Source: Pyrus communis (Eukaryota > Streptophyta > Magnoliopsida > Rosales > Rosaceae). From it: a stretch of DNA of 64,000 bases. The stretch is taken from the NCBI RefSeq assembly GCF_963583255.1, contig NC_084807.1, forward strand, positions 16,887,072 to 16,951,071, written 5' to 3'. The notes beneath the pieces are model-generated. The model ran no database searches. It was not told where the DNA came from and saw nothing but the letters and a program-made list of their open reading frames with translations. How positions within the stretch are numbered: the first letter of the stretch is position 1; the number at the start of each line of letters is the position of its first letter. The position numbers and the translations under genes are program-made. Shown here one piece after another: positions 22,908-35,112 of this stretch.

Positions 22908-23060
22908 CCTAACTTTTGCTTGAGCCACCCTTTTGGGTTTTCAACTCAATGAACATTTTTTTCTTTTTTTTTTTTTGTTGTTTTTTTTGTTTGTGTCCTA
23001 ACTTTTACTTGAGCCACCCTTTCGGGTTTTCAACTCAATGAACATTTTTTTTTCTTTTTT
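22908..23060 (+). repeat. Tandem ~89-bp units split by the solo LTR
   Basis: Units starting CCTAACTTTTGCTTGAGCCA at 22908 and CCTAACTTTTACTTGAGCCA at 22997, and a relative at about 20852, share GGGTTTTCAAC and a long T tract. The solo LTR target site CCTAA is the first 5 bp of a unit. Confidence 0.75.
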
Positions 23061-23157
23061 TCTTTTTTTGGTGCCGTACGCAGTTTAGACTCTTGCGAAC
23101 CAATGAGCATGTCTTCTTCTTAGGCGTAGCATTGCTTTAAATGTGGCGAAGCTTTCT

Positions 23158-25814
23158 TCAAGTAGTTAATGGTTGCTTACCCCCGTTCTCAAGTGGTGGA
23201 ACTTCCTTAACATCTTCTCCCTCGACCTCTTCCACTGTGACATGGTAAACGACTTGTTGGCTCAAGCATTGACCAGTGTGTATGATTATGCATTGTTTCA
23301 ACTTGAGCTGACCATTCGAACTCATGTCTAATGTTGAACGACGTTTCATGCATGAAGGTAGACTACAAATTCTATCATCCTTGGCTAGGTCTACGAGTCT
23401 TTTTCCTTCTGATATTAGTTGTTTTTCCCTATAAGGCTCATTTACAATTTGAGTTTCTCCAAAGCTGACCTTCGTGGGGGAAAACTAGTTGCGTTTTCCT
23501 GTCCAACAAGGTTGGTCAACCTGTTAAACATAGAACCTCGAGAGGCCGGTTCACCGAGTCGATTGAAAACGAGAGTCTAGGCTTGACCATCGATGCGATC
23601 AAACATAGAAGTTCGCGGCTTTTGAACCTTAAACTCTTTCTTATGTGCTGACTGTGTCACCTTCGTGGATGCTTTGGGATGGGTTTTCTCAGTGTTGCAG
23701 TAGAACTTTCTTTTTGTATCTCATTCCTTGCCCAAGTAACTTGTGGTTGCGGTTTATGCACCTTCCTTAGGGTCACCAGCGTCCATCCTTTGTTATCATT
23801 AACTGAAGGGCTGTCGATGAGGTTAACGCATTTGAGATAGCTTTCTTTGTCAGTGGTGCTTGCTTTGTCTGCATTAACCACTTTAGGCTTTACCTTTGGC
23901 GACTGTGGCCATGACATGATTGACGATGCAAGGAGAGCCACATGATCAAGGGGTTCAAGTACGATGCTTGTCGTATTTGCCATTGCCGCTTCTTCAAAGT
24001 CTAGCTCAATCTTTCCTTCTTGGGTGAGCTTCATGATTAATTCCTTAAGAACAAAGCACTTTGCCATCGGATGACTAACGACGCAATGGTACTTACAATA
24101 CTTTGAATCGTTTACTCGATTCATTTCTTCCGGCTGCTTACACTCAGGCAACTTGATCACTTTGTTCTCGAGCAAATCCTCCAACATGGCAGCCACATCA
24201 GTATCGGGGAACGGGTAAGTCTTCTCCTTAAGCTTATTCAAAGTGCGTTTGTACATCTCCTTGATCATGAAAAGGTTCGTTCCACTTCACCTCCTTCTTT
24301 TTGTCTCTTGTGGAGATTCTGACAGAAGCCGTGTTAACCACTATTGCTTTTTAGGTAGGCTCCTTCATAGATTTGTCCATTTTATGCCTAAAGAATTTTC
24401 GGCAATCGACTTTTTCTTTCCACGATTGGCGATGCTCAACTCCATGTCATTGGCGTGGGTAGCCAACTCTTCGAAGGTCTAGGGCTTAATGCCTTAGAGG
24501 ATGTAGTGTAATCCCTAATGCATGTCTTGTATGTATATTTCAATCGAGGATATCTCCGAAAGTCTATCTTTGCAGTCAAGACTCGGTGAGCACCATCGAT
24601 TGATATAGTCGACGACTGGCTCGTCCTTCCACTACTTTGTATTTGTAAGCTTCATCATGCTGACAGTGCGATAGGTGCTGTAAAAACGGTTCAAGAATTC
24701 TCGTTCCATCTGCTTCCAATTGTTTATGGACTCAGGCTTTAGGTCTGTGTACCAATCAGACGTATTTTCCTTCAAATAATGGACAAACTGCTTTACGAGG
24801 TAGTCTCCCTCCGTTTCAGCATTGTTGCAAGTTTCAACGAAATGAGCGATGTGTTGCTTTGGGTTTCCCTTTCCGTCAAACAACGTGAACTTTGGTGGTT
24901 GGTACCCTGTCGGCATCCGCAAGCTATCAATCATCTTGGTGTATGGCTTTGAGTACATCAATGCATCCCTAAAAGTGCCTCTATATTGTGCCTTGATGGT
25001 GTTTGTGATAATGTCTTGAAGTTGTTGGATGGAAAGAAAGCTCATTGATGTGGCTTTGGACTCTGGCTTTTGTTTCCATCCAGCTTTGTCGATATGATAC
25101 GCTCTTCCTCGCCAGACTCCTCGTCATGCTGATTCTTCTTTGGATCAGAGTCAACTTCTCCATCATGTTGCGATTCCAACCTACTCATGAGTGTAGCGAT
25201 CTGCACGTCTTTTTCCTCGACAGTCTTTGTTAGCTTCACGATCGCCTTGTTCATTTGTGCAAGTTGCTCCTTAATGAAGGTGGCGTTGGTGGTCATGACT
25301 TGCACAACCAAAGAATGTGACTCTCCTTTAGACATCGAAGGTGCTGGCAAAGTCTCCGTGCGGCGGTTGTTGGTTGGTAATTCACGGCAGGATCCTACGC
25401 ATGAGTCTGCGTCCAAAGTTGGTGACAAGGAGTGCTTCGTGAACCTTTTGACGTGAATGAACCTTGCTTACTACTCTGAGGTGTCCTCACACGTGTCATA
25501 GCAACATGCTTCGGTGGGCCCAATAAGGCCAGGCTGATGACGGGCTCGCGCCTTTGATGCTCCCCTTGATTCCTCAGCAACACCAACTTTGAAGTGGCAT
25601 GTTGAAGAATGGCGACTGCCATCGCCTTGCTCCGAGTTATGACACCAATGGATTCTCCGCTTACGGCAAATGTGCTGATGCTCATTCCCTTGGTTGCAAG
25701 AACGGCTTGTCCCTTCTTTAATGCCATTAAGTTTATAGTGTGCTTGGATTTCTTGAACAGAGAAAGAGACGAGAGGTAGAGATATCCCATCAGGCATGCC
25801 AAATTTGTAAACAC
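23158..25814 (-). pseudogene. Broken Gypsy gag with a short pol linker
   Basis: Reading right to left, four frames carry consecutive parts of one gag polyprotein: 25814-25395 (GVITRSKAMA segment), 25428-25042 (coiled-coil-like region with KLTKTVEEKDVQ), 25045-24632 (the conserved gag core with DWYTDLKPESINNW and EREFLNRFYS) and 24268-23657 (Cys/His region KYCKYHCVVSHPMAKC). A piece at 23349-23158 (YHVTVEEVEGED) resembles the linker that precedes the reverse transcriptase in related elements. Frameshifts and stops separate the parts. Gag would form the virus-like particle; this copy cannot make it. No DTG/DSG protease or YxDD motif was seen. Confidence 0.88.
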
Positions 25815-26523
25815 GAAAATCCTGTGACAAATGAGACAAGAACACGTGTAGAAAGTAAATGTTTGTATTTATGAATTTGTAGGGTTACAATCTCTGTTTA
25901 CAAGTTTCCTTTGATTCGATCTCTGAAAGATGTGTGATGTGTAGGTTATTGATCCAAGTGTCGCAATGACTTAATCTTGGATGAACGAATGCCACAAGGT
26001 TTTGGCTCTTGGCAATGGAGGAACCGGCACGTGTAGGGGTGCTTGGTGGTTCTTCACAAGATTTGATGAAGAACACGAAAGGTTTTCCGAGTCTACTTGA
26101 GTGTTTGAGTGTTTGGATGCTTGAGAGCTTTAAATTTTTAAAGCTTCAGCGTCTGGGCGTGAAATGATTTTTGGACCCCTTTCTTTGTTTTGGGGCCTCC
26201 TATTTATAGACTTTCCAAGCCTTGACTACGGATGGATTTGGCCTTGATTGTGGGCTTGATTAATTGACGAAAGAATCAGGACTCGATTTCTAGGCTGGTT
26301 CGTGATTTATCTCCATCAATTAATATTCGATTAAATTAAATTAAAATCAAATAATTTCTTTCTGCCAAGTGTTGACAGCTTTCTTGATGACTAATTCGAT
26401 TTTGATGGGTCACATTCATGTGTACAATTTGTGAGACACCTGGCGCATGCCACGTATGCGCTGACATGTCGAAACTTTAATGTATTGGTAAACATTTATT
26501 TGACTGAAATTTCGATGTCTACA
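25806..26523 (-). repeat. 5' LTR of the Gypsy element, uninterrupted
   Basis: A 718-bp LTR running (minus strand) from TGTAGACATCG to TTCGTGTTTACA. The sequence just inside (AATTTGGCATGCCTGATGGG on the minus strand) takes the primer-binding-site position. It provides the empty site for the insertion at 16467-17872. A G-rich PPT-like tract also lies just outside its start (about 26524-26540), which is odd for a 5' LTR. Confidence 0.85.
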
Positions 26524-26528
26524 TCCCC

Positions 26529-27927
26529 CACTTTACCCACTTTTTCTTTCCTTTCTTTTCTTTTAGGAAATCATTTCTACACTTTTTCTTACTTTCTATA
26601 CACATGTTTAATTATTTATGTTGATTCTCCTGTATTATATTATATGATTCAAATGTAATCATTCTTTAGATCCCTTTGTTTTGGCCTGCCAAGAATTGCT
26701 TTTAAGATCTTAGCAATGCGAACTTCAACATATCTACAAAGAGTACTTTGTGGCGGATAATTTAGCGACCTATAACCTTGATCTAGATTTAGGTAATTTT
26801 TATCCTGATACTCCTTGTTCAATTAATTTTATTCATGAGGATCAACTTAGGATGTCTCAATCTAAATTTATTATTGAGTAGGTTTGTTTGGATTTTTGCT
26901 TTTAACCCTATTTTTCAAACCCCCAAAAAAAAATAAAAAATAAAAAAAGAAAAATCCCAAGAGAGCACGTAAGGGGAAAAAGGCTTGACCAATCGTAATA
27001 AGAGTTCATGACTATTGCTCAACTAATAATGGCTGTCGTCTACGAATGTTGATTGATGTCGTAGATGTTACTGTGGACAAGCAAGCAAGTTAACCTGATG
27101 ACAAGCCACTTGGTACTACGCAAAACTCATCAATTTGGTCCCAAAAGTTCCAAATCAAAGTCGGGTGTTACTTCAATGTACAAGTGTTTTAGTTATTATA
27201 TTTGATTTATGCAATTGTTTAGATCTTTATTTTCAGTCTCAGCCATTCATTCTTATATCATTCAATGCTAAGTAGTTATCAAAGATATTTCCATCAATGT
27301 CGTTCTCATCCTTTGATAAATTGTTACTACACATCAATTTGGTCCCTAATATCAAACTTTACACAGAATTTAGTTGAAATAAATGGCGTTACACGCATAT
27401 AATTAGCTTTCAAAGCAAAATATGTTCGACCGACATTAATCACGTGCCACACGTACAACCAATTTTGACAGAATTGGACATGATGTGTAGTATCAAAGGA
27501 TAGGAATGACACTGGGAAATTTGCATGATAATGTTTGGTTTAACCTGTGAAACATGATTTATGCAACAGTCCAATCTCCACCCGCCATACAATGCATAAT
27601 GACCCAATATAATCTTTAAAACAGACAATAAAGGTTTAACCTTGAATCAAAGAGTAAAAACGAAAGGTTTAACATTGAGACGTGTGTCAACAAAAAAAAT
27701 TCAGCTTCGAAGTTTCTACATGGACCACATAGCAATGGATATTTCACAATGGATCCTATTTTCAGCTTTCTTGGCAACTCAATAAAAACTATGACAAACT
27801 AGTGTAAGGTGTAGTGACTCATATTTTCATGAAAAACTCTTCTCAGTAAGATGACAGTCAAATATATCTTGAAAGAGATGTACCAAATGCAGAGTTCCAA
27901 AATGCCATTTTCGAGGTTACTGAGTGG
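26529..27927. other. Intergenic region downstream of MSL1
   Basis: Mostly AT-rich. An inverted repeat is present: ATCCTTTGATA and ACTACACATC at 27308-27337 pair with GATGTGTAGTATCAAAGGAT at about 27479-27502, enclosing about 140 bp. It may be a small MITE. The 3' untranslated region of the MSL1 gene presumably occupies the right end. Confidence 0.5.
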
Positions 27928-30900
27928 TCATATCTGGTAGGTGCTGCCCAGCTTAGCACCATGCTCCTTAATTATCTGAGCCGAGCGCAGGATAATCTCT
28001 TCTTCAGTAGAGTATAGCTCTCCTTTGCTCTATAATCACAAAACAAACATTGAAGCATATGCTGAACCAATCAGTGTAATAAGAATATTGAAGGGAACAG
28101 GGCTTACCATATGTTTGAGGTTACATCCGAGAGTCAATTCAGCAAATGAACTTTCTAAACGAGACAGGAAACAGTAAGGGGCCTCCTTTCCCAAGAACAC
28201 CTTCGAGTGTGACCTTAGCATGCTCTTTATATCAGTTGATATCTGGGGAATCTTATCCAAATCATTAATTTGCAGGGGAATTTTGGTGACAATGGCACGC
28301 CATTGCGCACGTGACTTGTTCACAATTACCTACAAAATGTACATGAAACTATCTGAGATACTGTAGAAAGAAAACAGTCTAAATGGGTTGATCAAGCCGC
28401 TATTTTAAGGTTAATCCATACCCTGGCTGTACTTGTACGATGAACTTTGGTCATTTCAACCTTAAATGATTGATGGTTTTCAGCATAATAGGTGCCCATC
28501 TCTAAGTGTTATACCAAAAATAGAAAAGCACCAACCTGACTAGAAAAGAGTGAATTAGGAACTATGACAGGGAACTTCTCGGCATTCAGTAAACAAGTAG
28601 TAGTAAGTCCCATTTCCACCACTTGACCTTCAATAGATCCAGCCTGCAATAAGTACATTTTTAACACCGTGAAGAAACAAAGTACCAAAAGGAGGAAGCA
28701 GATACTACATTAAATATCACACAAAATACCAGAAATCATTGAGTCGGAACAAGTACAAGACGGTAAATGTCTACCCAATGAACGACAGATCCCTTTACTT
28801 ATTTGAATAAATCTATGATTATGTTTGGCTAATAATTTATAACACTTGCAAAGAGAGTTAGAACGAAACAAGCATAAAACTAGTTAAATTGCAAATGAGG
28901 ATTATTAAATCTAAATCTTCATTTCCTAAATGGCTAACCATTCAGAAACAAGTGTTGTTCTATTCAATGTTGGGTTGAGATCACTGTACAATGTAGCCAC
29001 CCAGGGGCCGACTAAAAGATGCTCGATACTTGTAATGATTGCACAATTCTGCAACAGTCAACAAATAAAGAAAATTGAACTATGTAAATCTACCCTGGTC
29101 ATGCTGACATGGTAATTCGTACAACCTGAATATTTCCTTAATCTCATTATGGTGCTCAAACTTGGAGAAACGATGGCACTCGAGGCACAGTTCTCTAACT
29201 AGATCACAGGAAATCGGTGCTTAAGAAAGAGAGAGAACAAAAAAAAAAAAAAAAAAAAAAAAAAACAAAAAACTTTGCCTATGAAAATGACAAATGAAAT
29301 CAAGTAGCTGAAATGCACCAAGAAACACATAGAAACATACTTTTATAGTATCTCCAAGTGAAAACGGCTTTGAAAACTGCATAGACAACCCACTCAGAAC
29401 ATTTCCAAGGATGTCTCTGGCAGCAAATGCAGTAGCAACTCCTGCATTAAGTGCAGCAGGGAAAAATTCAGGTTTTTATAATATTAATGGCAATAATTGA
29501 ATAACAGTTCAATCCCAAAATAAGCATCCATATATGTAGCTGTCATAAAATCAAGAGATGCAACCTTCAGGTCCAAACTAAAACCAATAACTATCTTTAC
29601 ATATTATAACAACATAAGTATTACAAAGAAAGCAAATTTAAAATCTTACTTGCAAACTTTTGTAACTTTCATGAATGAAATAGAGATGAAAAGAATATGT
29701 AATCAGAAGCAAATCCTCACCTCCTATGCCACCAACTGTCAAAATTGATTGTACAGCCACCCCACATGCCTCAGCTAAAGCCATTATCCCAATCACAAAA
29801 AGACCAACGGATGAAATGTTGTCCATAGCTAGCAACTTGTCCCGATCAAGACCAGGCAAAGTTTGAGTTTCTAATGCACGAGTGAACACGTTTGTCTTCC
29901 ACCGATGTAGAAACCACACAAATGAAAGGATAACTGCACCTCTCCATGCTGGTGCAAGATACTGCGCAGCTATAGTGGTTGGTGCTACCATCACGGCACT
30001 GCAAATCAAAGTCATCTTAATCACTCAACAATGTAGAAAACGAAACTGCATAAATGTGAATAGAAAAATGATTATGAAGCATATACTGGAAGTTGGAACC
30101 ACTAACATTTGAGAAAATGCCATGAACGTAACTAGATATCGCACTGGGTCCTCCAAAGCACCCCAAAAACTTTTCTCATATGGAACTTGCTCTTCAGATG
30201 GACTTGCAGATAGCAAAGCAGCACGCCCTTGATTTCCGTAATTGTGAAATCTCCTGAAAAGCCTCGGCATCACCAACCAAGCAAATATAGTACCTGCCAA
30301 AGTACAACCAACAGGAACAACCACATTTCTAAGATGTGGATTTGAATCCAGCAACTGCTGAATATAAGGAGACAGTTCAGTGGAGGTTTCTTTAGCCTTC
30401 TGTCCAGTAAAAGTTGCCGCATCCAATGCACTCTGCCATGCATCCTTAAACTTGCCAACCCAGTCACTTCCAACAATGCCACTATTACCAACATCCACTT
30501 CACTTCCACCAGAAGCAGCCGGAACTCCTAGTCCTGGTTCCCCAGTTTTATCAGCATTGCTACCGAAAAATGATGAGTATGAACGGCTACTAAAAATTGG
30601 GTTTATCAAAGCCAGTGGAGTAGCACCCCTAATCTGTGTACTCGACAATGTAGATGAAAATGCTGAAATGGGTTTCGTACTGTAAGATTGGATATTGATA
30701 AATGATTCAGAACCCAATGCTCTAGAATGAGCCTTTGCAAAGGTGTTATGAGATTGTGTTTCCTTCGAATGGTAACTCCGATTTACAAAAGCATAGGCTG
30801 GTCTTATATGACCCGGATCAGTGTAGTTCACAATTTTCCAATAAGAAGTATACGACTGAAAGGACTGCGAGTTCAGAGAGCAAGGGGTAGAATTGCGAAG

Positions 30901-30933
30901 TGATTTCAACATGGAAAGCCTAACTCCAGCCAT
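27928..30933 (-). CDS. MSL1: MSL1-type mitochondrial mechanosensitive ion channel, six exons
   Basis: MscS-like channel of the plant MSL1 group, an inner mitochondrial membrane channel that relieves membrane tension. Exons (minus strand): 30933-30107, 29998-29721, 29441-29341, 28643-28536, 28329-28108 and 28029-27928. All introns are GT-AG. Lengths 827, 278, 101, 108, 222 and 102 nt sum to 546 codons with every junction in frame. The N terminus is Ser/Arg-rich with few acidic residues, fitting a mitochondrial presequence. Hydrophobic segments lie at about 204-224, 263-285, 295-311 and 345-366. The conserved pore region (GVATAFAARDILGNV) is residues 369-383, followed by SKPFSLGDTIK. The C-terminal MscS domain contains VEMGLTTT and VNKSRAQWRA. 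The family's Arabidopsis member is a little shorter. No broken residue or frame was seen, so it looks functional. Confidence 0.94.
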
Positions 30934-31903
30934 TACCGAAAACTTAGTATAGCAGAATATGCTACAATAATAAGGGCATTGTTCGATCTCTACAAGCTTA
31001 AGAGGACCTGATTGAATCCAATAAAACTCTCATGGCATCTTAATCTGCAAATTTGGGTTGAAAAATAGAGAAAGTAAATCACTAATAGTGATTATAGAAA
31101 CAAAATGCAAAAACCCAGTCAAAATCTAATGTAGTTCAGGTAATAACGCATGGATTCAAGCTTAACAATGCTGACTACACATTTGAACATAAATCCTAGA
31201 CCCCTGTTTGGATGCTGAGAAAGTCAAGATAAACCAAAAACAAGACAAAACCCATGAATCAATAAACTCTTTCTTTCAAGTTGGTCTCCAAAGATCAGAA
31301 TTTTTCTTAAATTCCTTTAAATAAAAAGCTAAAAAACTATTTTTGAACCTTGTAATGCTGGGTTTCTTTTAAGTCGTTTTCTGGGCAACCAAACAGAGAA
31401 TTATAGTGGGGATTGGTGGTACCGACCTGCGACGGTTGATTTTGGCGGTCTACATGGACATACTGAGAGACCCAGAAGAGCGAGCGAGCTTCTTTACTTG
31501 CTTGGGAAATACGAAAAGCCGAGATAGCTTCGGACCTCCGCTGCGTATAAAAGAGAAGGCGGTGTAAAGAATGATGTGACGAGCAAGCGCTGCTACAGCT
31601 TCCGATTCTTTCCTTCTGGTCCGATGGTTTTGACTGACATGTTAGTATGATAATCTAACGGTGAAGAAAAATAGGCTGAATGAGTCGGATCTAATTGTAA
31701 ATTTGCAACGAACCAATTTCTCCAATTATTTTATTTTTATTTTATTTTTAACAAGCAGTACTTTATATTATCACGCCTAAATTTTAACCACTGCAAGTGG
31801 TTAGTGAAATTACGGTACGCTTTCAAGTCACGTTTACTTTCTGGTTTGAGGCACGAAGTTAGTAAAAACATATGTGATTCCTTGGCTGAAAGTTTTGGGA
31901 TGA
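30934..31903 (-). promoter_or_regulatory. MSL1 5' region with probable 5'-UTR intron
   Basis: On the minus strand CGCAG|GTCGGTACC at 31427/31426 could be a donor, and TTTGCAG|ATTAAG at 31045/31044 an acceptor, giving a leader intron of 382 bp upstream of the ATG at 30933. Transcription would then start to the right of 31430. No clear TATA box is visible. The rest is unremarkable AT-rich DNA. Confidence 0.45.
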
Positions 31904-31911
31904 TTTGTGTC

Positions 31912-32623
31912 TAGGACTTGCATTTTGGACCTGACTCGATCCGTTAATATTAGTATTTAGGTAGATGCTTAACGGGTCAGGTCGTTAATCAGTGAACTCG
32001 TTAACAACCCATTAAATAACGGGTCACTTTGGATCAACCCGTTAGCACCTGTTCGTTAAGGATGTTTAAGTTTCTTTTTCTTGTGATACCTACTGCTTTA
32101 CTTGATCATATCTTCCTCATCCCAACTTTCGAGATTCTTTTTCTTGGTTCCAAAATGTTATAGTCTATTTCCTTTTTTATCATCGACAATCCCTTGAATC
32201 AAATGAGTCAGCAAATCTGGAAGGTTTTGAAGGGATGCTTGATTACGTTTGAGAGGACATATCATCAAACATCCTAGAAGTACCTTCATTGGCTTGCCAT
32301 CTTTGCAACGCTTGCGGAAGGCTCATGTGCAGGTCGATGCCAGACTTTGGGTCAACACTTGCGAAGGGCTTTCATGTGCAACAAAAACTAAACTAGATAT
32401 CCAAGTCAGCACCCTTTTATAAATCCTTGTAGTTAATGTGTAATTGTATTGGAAAAAATAAAAATAAAAATTGTTAATGGGTGAAATTGGTGATTTTTTA
32501 GCTTAACAGGTTGGGTTCGGATGACCCGATAGCTTAACGGGTCGGGTTCGGATGATCCGTTAGCTTAACAGGTCGGATTGAACTCGGTCCAAACTCAATA
32601 AATCCGACCCGTTTACAGGCCTA
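31912..32623. mobile_element. hAT-like non-autonomous element
   Basis: The ends TAGGACTTGCATTTTGG and ACCCGTTTACAGGCCTA are roughly inverse. Flanks TTTGTGTC (31904-31911) and TCTGTGCC (32624-32631) match at 6 of 8 bases, the size of a hAT target duplication. Subterminal repeats of AACGGGTC type occur in both arms (about 31970-32045 and 32505-32615), as in known hAT elements. No transposase is present. The ends are diverged, so the call is moderate. Confidence 0.6.
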
Positions 32624-32631
32624 TCTGTGCC

Positions 32632-33119
32632 ATTGGATTGTTGCCAGATGTGAGTTGAAATGCTTTTAGTCTTTCTGGGTCCCACCAAGGATTAGTCTTA
32701 CTCTATTATACCCTTCAGAGTGCCACATAGTTCAATCTTTGACAAAAAAAAACACTATCGTGACATATTAATGCTTGTTTTCATTAACACGAAATGATTG
32801 TTGCTGTCATCATAAATGTCAGTATTTTATAGCAATCGAACTCTCATATAATTTTGATTTATTATAATTTATTATTGTTGTTTGCCTTTGACCCAGATAT
32901 GAAAAATAATTTATCATAATATTATACCTAACCAACCTATGCTCTAGACGTTTAAGAGCATCTATATTGGTGTCCTAAAAACAGTCCTACCATTGTATTT
33001 CCTTAAATGTGAAGACTTGGTGCTTCCAATGGAGATGAGCTCTAGTACCTTTAGTAGAGGGACTGTTCGGAGCCTTCACTATCTCCAAGTTGCTTTTCTT
33101 GGTTAAAGCCCTACACTAC
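32632..33119. other. AT-rich spacer before the copia relic
   Basis: No gene is recognised. The last 150 bp may already be degraded copia sequence. Confidence 0.35.
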
Positions 33120-35112
33120 CTCTAAGTGGATCCAAAAAAAAACAAACTACGTGTATTCTTGGGTTACACCCTTAATCACAAAAGTTATAAGTGTCTTGAT
33201 CTTACTACCAACAAGTTATACATCCCTAGGCATATTGTATTTGATGAATTCAGTTTCCTTTTTCATCAAATGCTTTCAAGTTCTTCCACTACCACCTATC
33301 CCATCACATTTTCTTCCATTCCATTCCATCTCATCTTACCTTTTTTCTATCAACTCTCATACAACTTTCACTGACGAAATCATCATCAATCATCTCCTCC
33401 ATCATCACCATCCTCTACTGCCACTACTAATGCAAACATCTATAATTCATCCATTTCCACCACAACCTTTACCACCTTTCATTCCTTCTACTAATGTCCA
33501 TCCAATGCAAACCAGATCAAAATCTGGAATTTTTAAAAGCCTTCACTATTACTAACATCATATTTCATCTCATCTTGGTCTAAATTATGTACCATTTACC
33601 TATCTTTAAGTTTCCAAGCACTCTCATTAGCACCAAGCAAAGCAAGATGAATTCAATGCCCTGCTTAATAAAGGCACTTGGTACTTGTTTCCCTCTTCTC
33701 CCTCTTGGAACCTTGTAGGGTGCAAATGGTTTTCAGAATCAAGAGAAAGACATATCAATTTATAGATAGGTACAAGGAAAAGGTAGTTGCAAAAGGTTTT
33801 CTACCAACAAGAGGGATTGGACTACCACTGAAACCTTCAGTCTTGTGGCAAAATCTGTGACAATAAGGCCTCTTCTTATTTTGAGCTCAGTATGACTGGT
33901 TTCTCAACGAACTTGATGTCAGCAATGCTTTCTTGCATGGTTCTTTTACAGAATCTGGCTTTATGCAACAATCTCCTAGCTTTGAGGATTCTACAAAACT
34001 AACTTATGTCTATTAATTGCACAATTCCTTATGTGGACTAAAACAAGCTCCCAGAGCTTGGTATGAGAAGTTAGATAGTGTATGTTATCACTTGGTTTCA
34101 TTGGCTCACAATATGATCACTCTATCTTTGTCAAAAGGGATCCTACTTTGGTTTTCATTCTTGTCTATGTTGATGACATTCTTGTCACTGGTCCTTCGTC
34201 TCAAGCCTGCAAGCAAGTTATCACTCAACCTAATGCACTATTTCTTTCCAATGACCTAGGTTCATTGCATTATTTCCTTAGTTTTGAAGTAAAGAGATCT
34301 TCTAAAGGTAATTTTATCTCTCAAACCAAGTATATTCTAGATTTACTGAAAAAGGCAAGACATGGACCGTGAAAACCGTGTGTCGCTCCTCTTAGCATCT
34401 CCAAATTAGATCATGACTCTCCTCTTCTAGAAAATCCTGCAAAGTACAGATCCTTAGTGGGCGCCTTACAATATTTTACTTGGACTAGACCAGATTCATC
34501 CTTTACTGTAAATCTTGTCTGCTAATTTATTCATAGCCATGATTTTCTCACTTTCAAGTAGTTAAGTGAATATTAAGGTACCTCAAGGGCTCCATTGATC
34601 TTGATCTTTGGTTTTTTAAATGCTCCACAACTCCCTACATCAATGGTTTTACAGATGTTGACTGGGCAGACTGCTCTATAAATAGAAAATCAATTGGTGG
34701 TTTCTGCATATTTTTGGGAAATTCTATATCAGTTGGAGTGCTAAACAGCAACCAACAGTGGCCAGTTCCTCTACAAAAGTAGGGTACTCCTTGGCAAACA
34801 CTGGTGTAGAAATCATATGGATTTGTAAGCTACTGATTGATATTGGTCTTACACTTCCTTATTCTTCCACGTTGTGGTGTGATAACATCTCAGGCATCTC
34901 TTTGGCTAAAAATCCTCTTTTTCAAGCTCAAACAAGCATGTAGAAATTGGCTACCATTACTTTCGTGAAAAGGTTTTGGCACAAGAAGCCTTTGTTCACT
35001 TTGTCTGTTCACATGATCAAATTGCTGATTTATGTACCAAAGCTTTACCCAAGCTTAGGTTCAACAGTCTTCGAGACAAACTTTCCCTTCGAAAACCTCG
35101 GTTTTAGGGGGG
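33120..35112 (+). pseudogene. Degenerate Ty1/copia pol (integrase end, RT, RNase H)
   Basis: Pieces of a copia polyprotein occur in order. The end of the integrase region is at 33126-33260 (FLGYTLNHKSYKCLDL, HIVFDEFSF). The reverse transcriptase is at about 34017-34372, with LCGLKQAPRAWYEKL in one frame and the active-site YVDDILVTG in the next (about 34166-34192). RNase H is at about 34758-34940 with EIIWICKLL and LWCDNISGISLAKNP. Frames change several times and stops occur, so no protein is made. Gag, protease and most of the integrase are missing upstream. A purine tract GGTTTTAGGGGGG at about 35099-35111 abuts the LTR. Confidence 0.85.

Larger units (their letters stand above)
16095..26523 (-). 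mobile_element. Ty3/Gypsy element lacking most of pol, carrying nested solo LTRs
   Basis: LTRs at 16095-18229 (3', split by an insertion) and 25806-26523 (5') share more than 600 bp. The outer ends are TGTAAACAC at the left and GATGTCTACA at the right. Between them, on the minus strand, lie gag and a short pol-linker piece (25814 down to 23158). From 23150 to 18230 I find no reverse transcriptase, RNase H or integrase motif; that space holds repeats and a solo LTR. Flanking GCCCC (16090-16094) and TCCCC (26524-26528) could be a decayed TSD. It is therefore a dead, deletion-derived or non-autonomous copy. Confidence 0.85.

Noticed and set aside
18230..23150. Hidden Gypsy polymerase
   Set aside because: I looked for YxDD, DTG/DSG, HHCC and integrase motifs in the minus-strand frames and saw none; only repeats and a solo LTR are present.
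25045..25456. Plus-strand frames of 62-89 codons
   Set aside because: They lie antisense to the conserved gag core on the minus strand.
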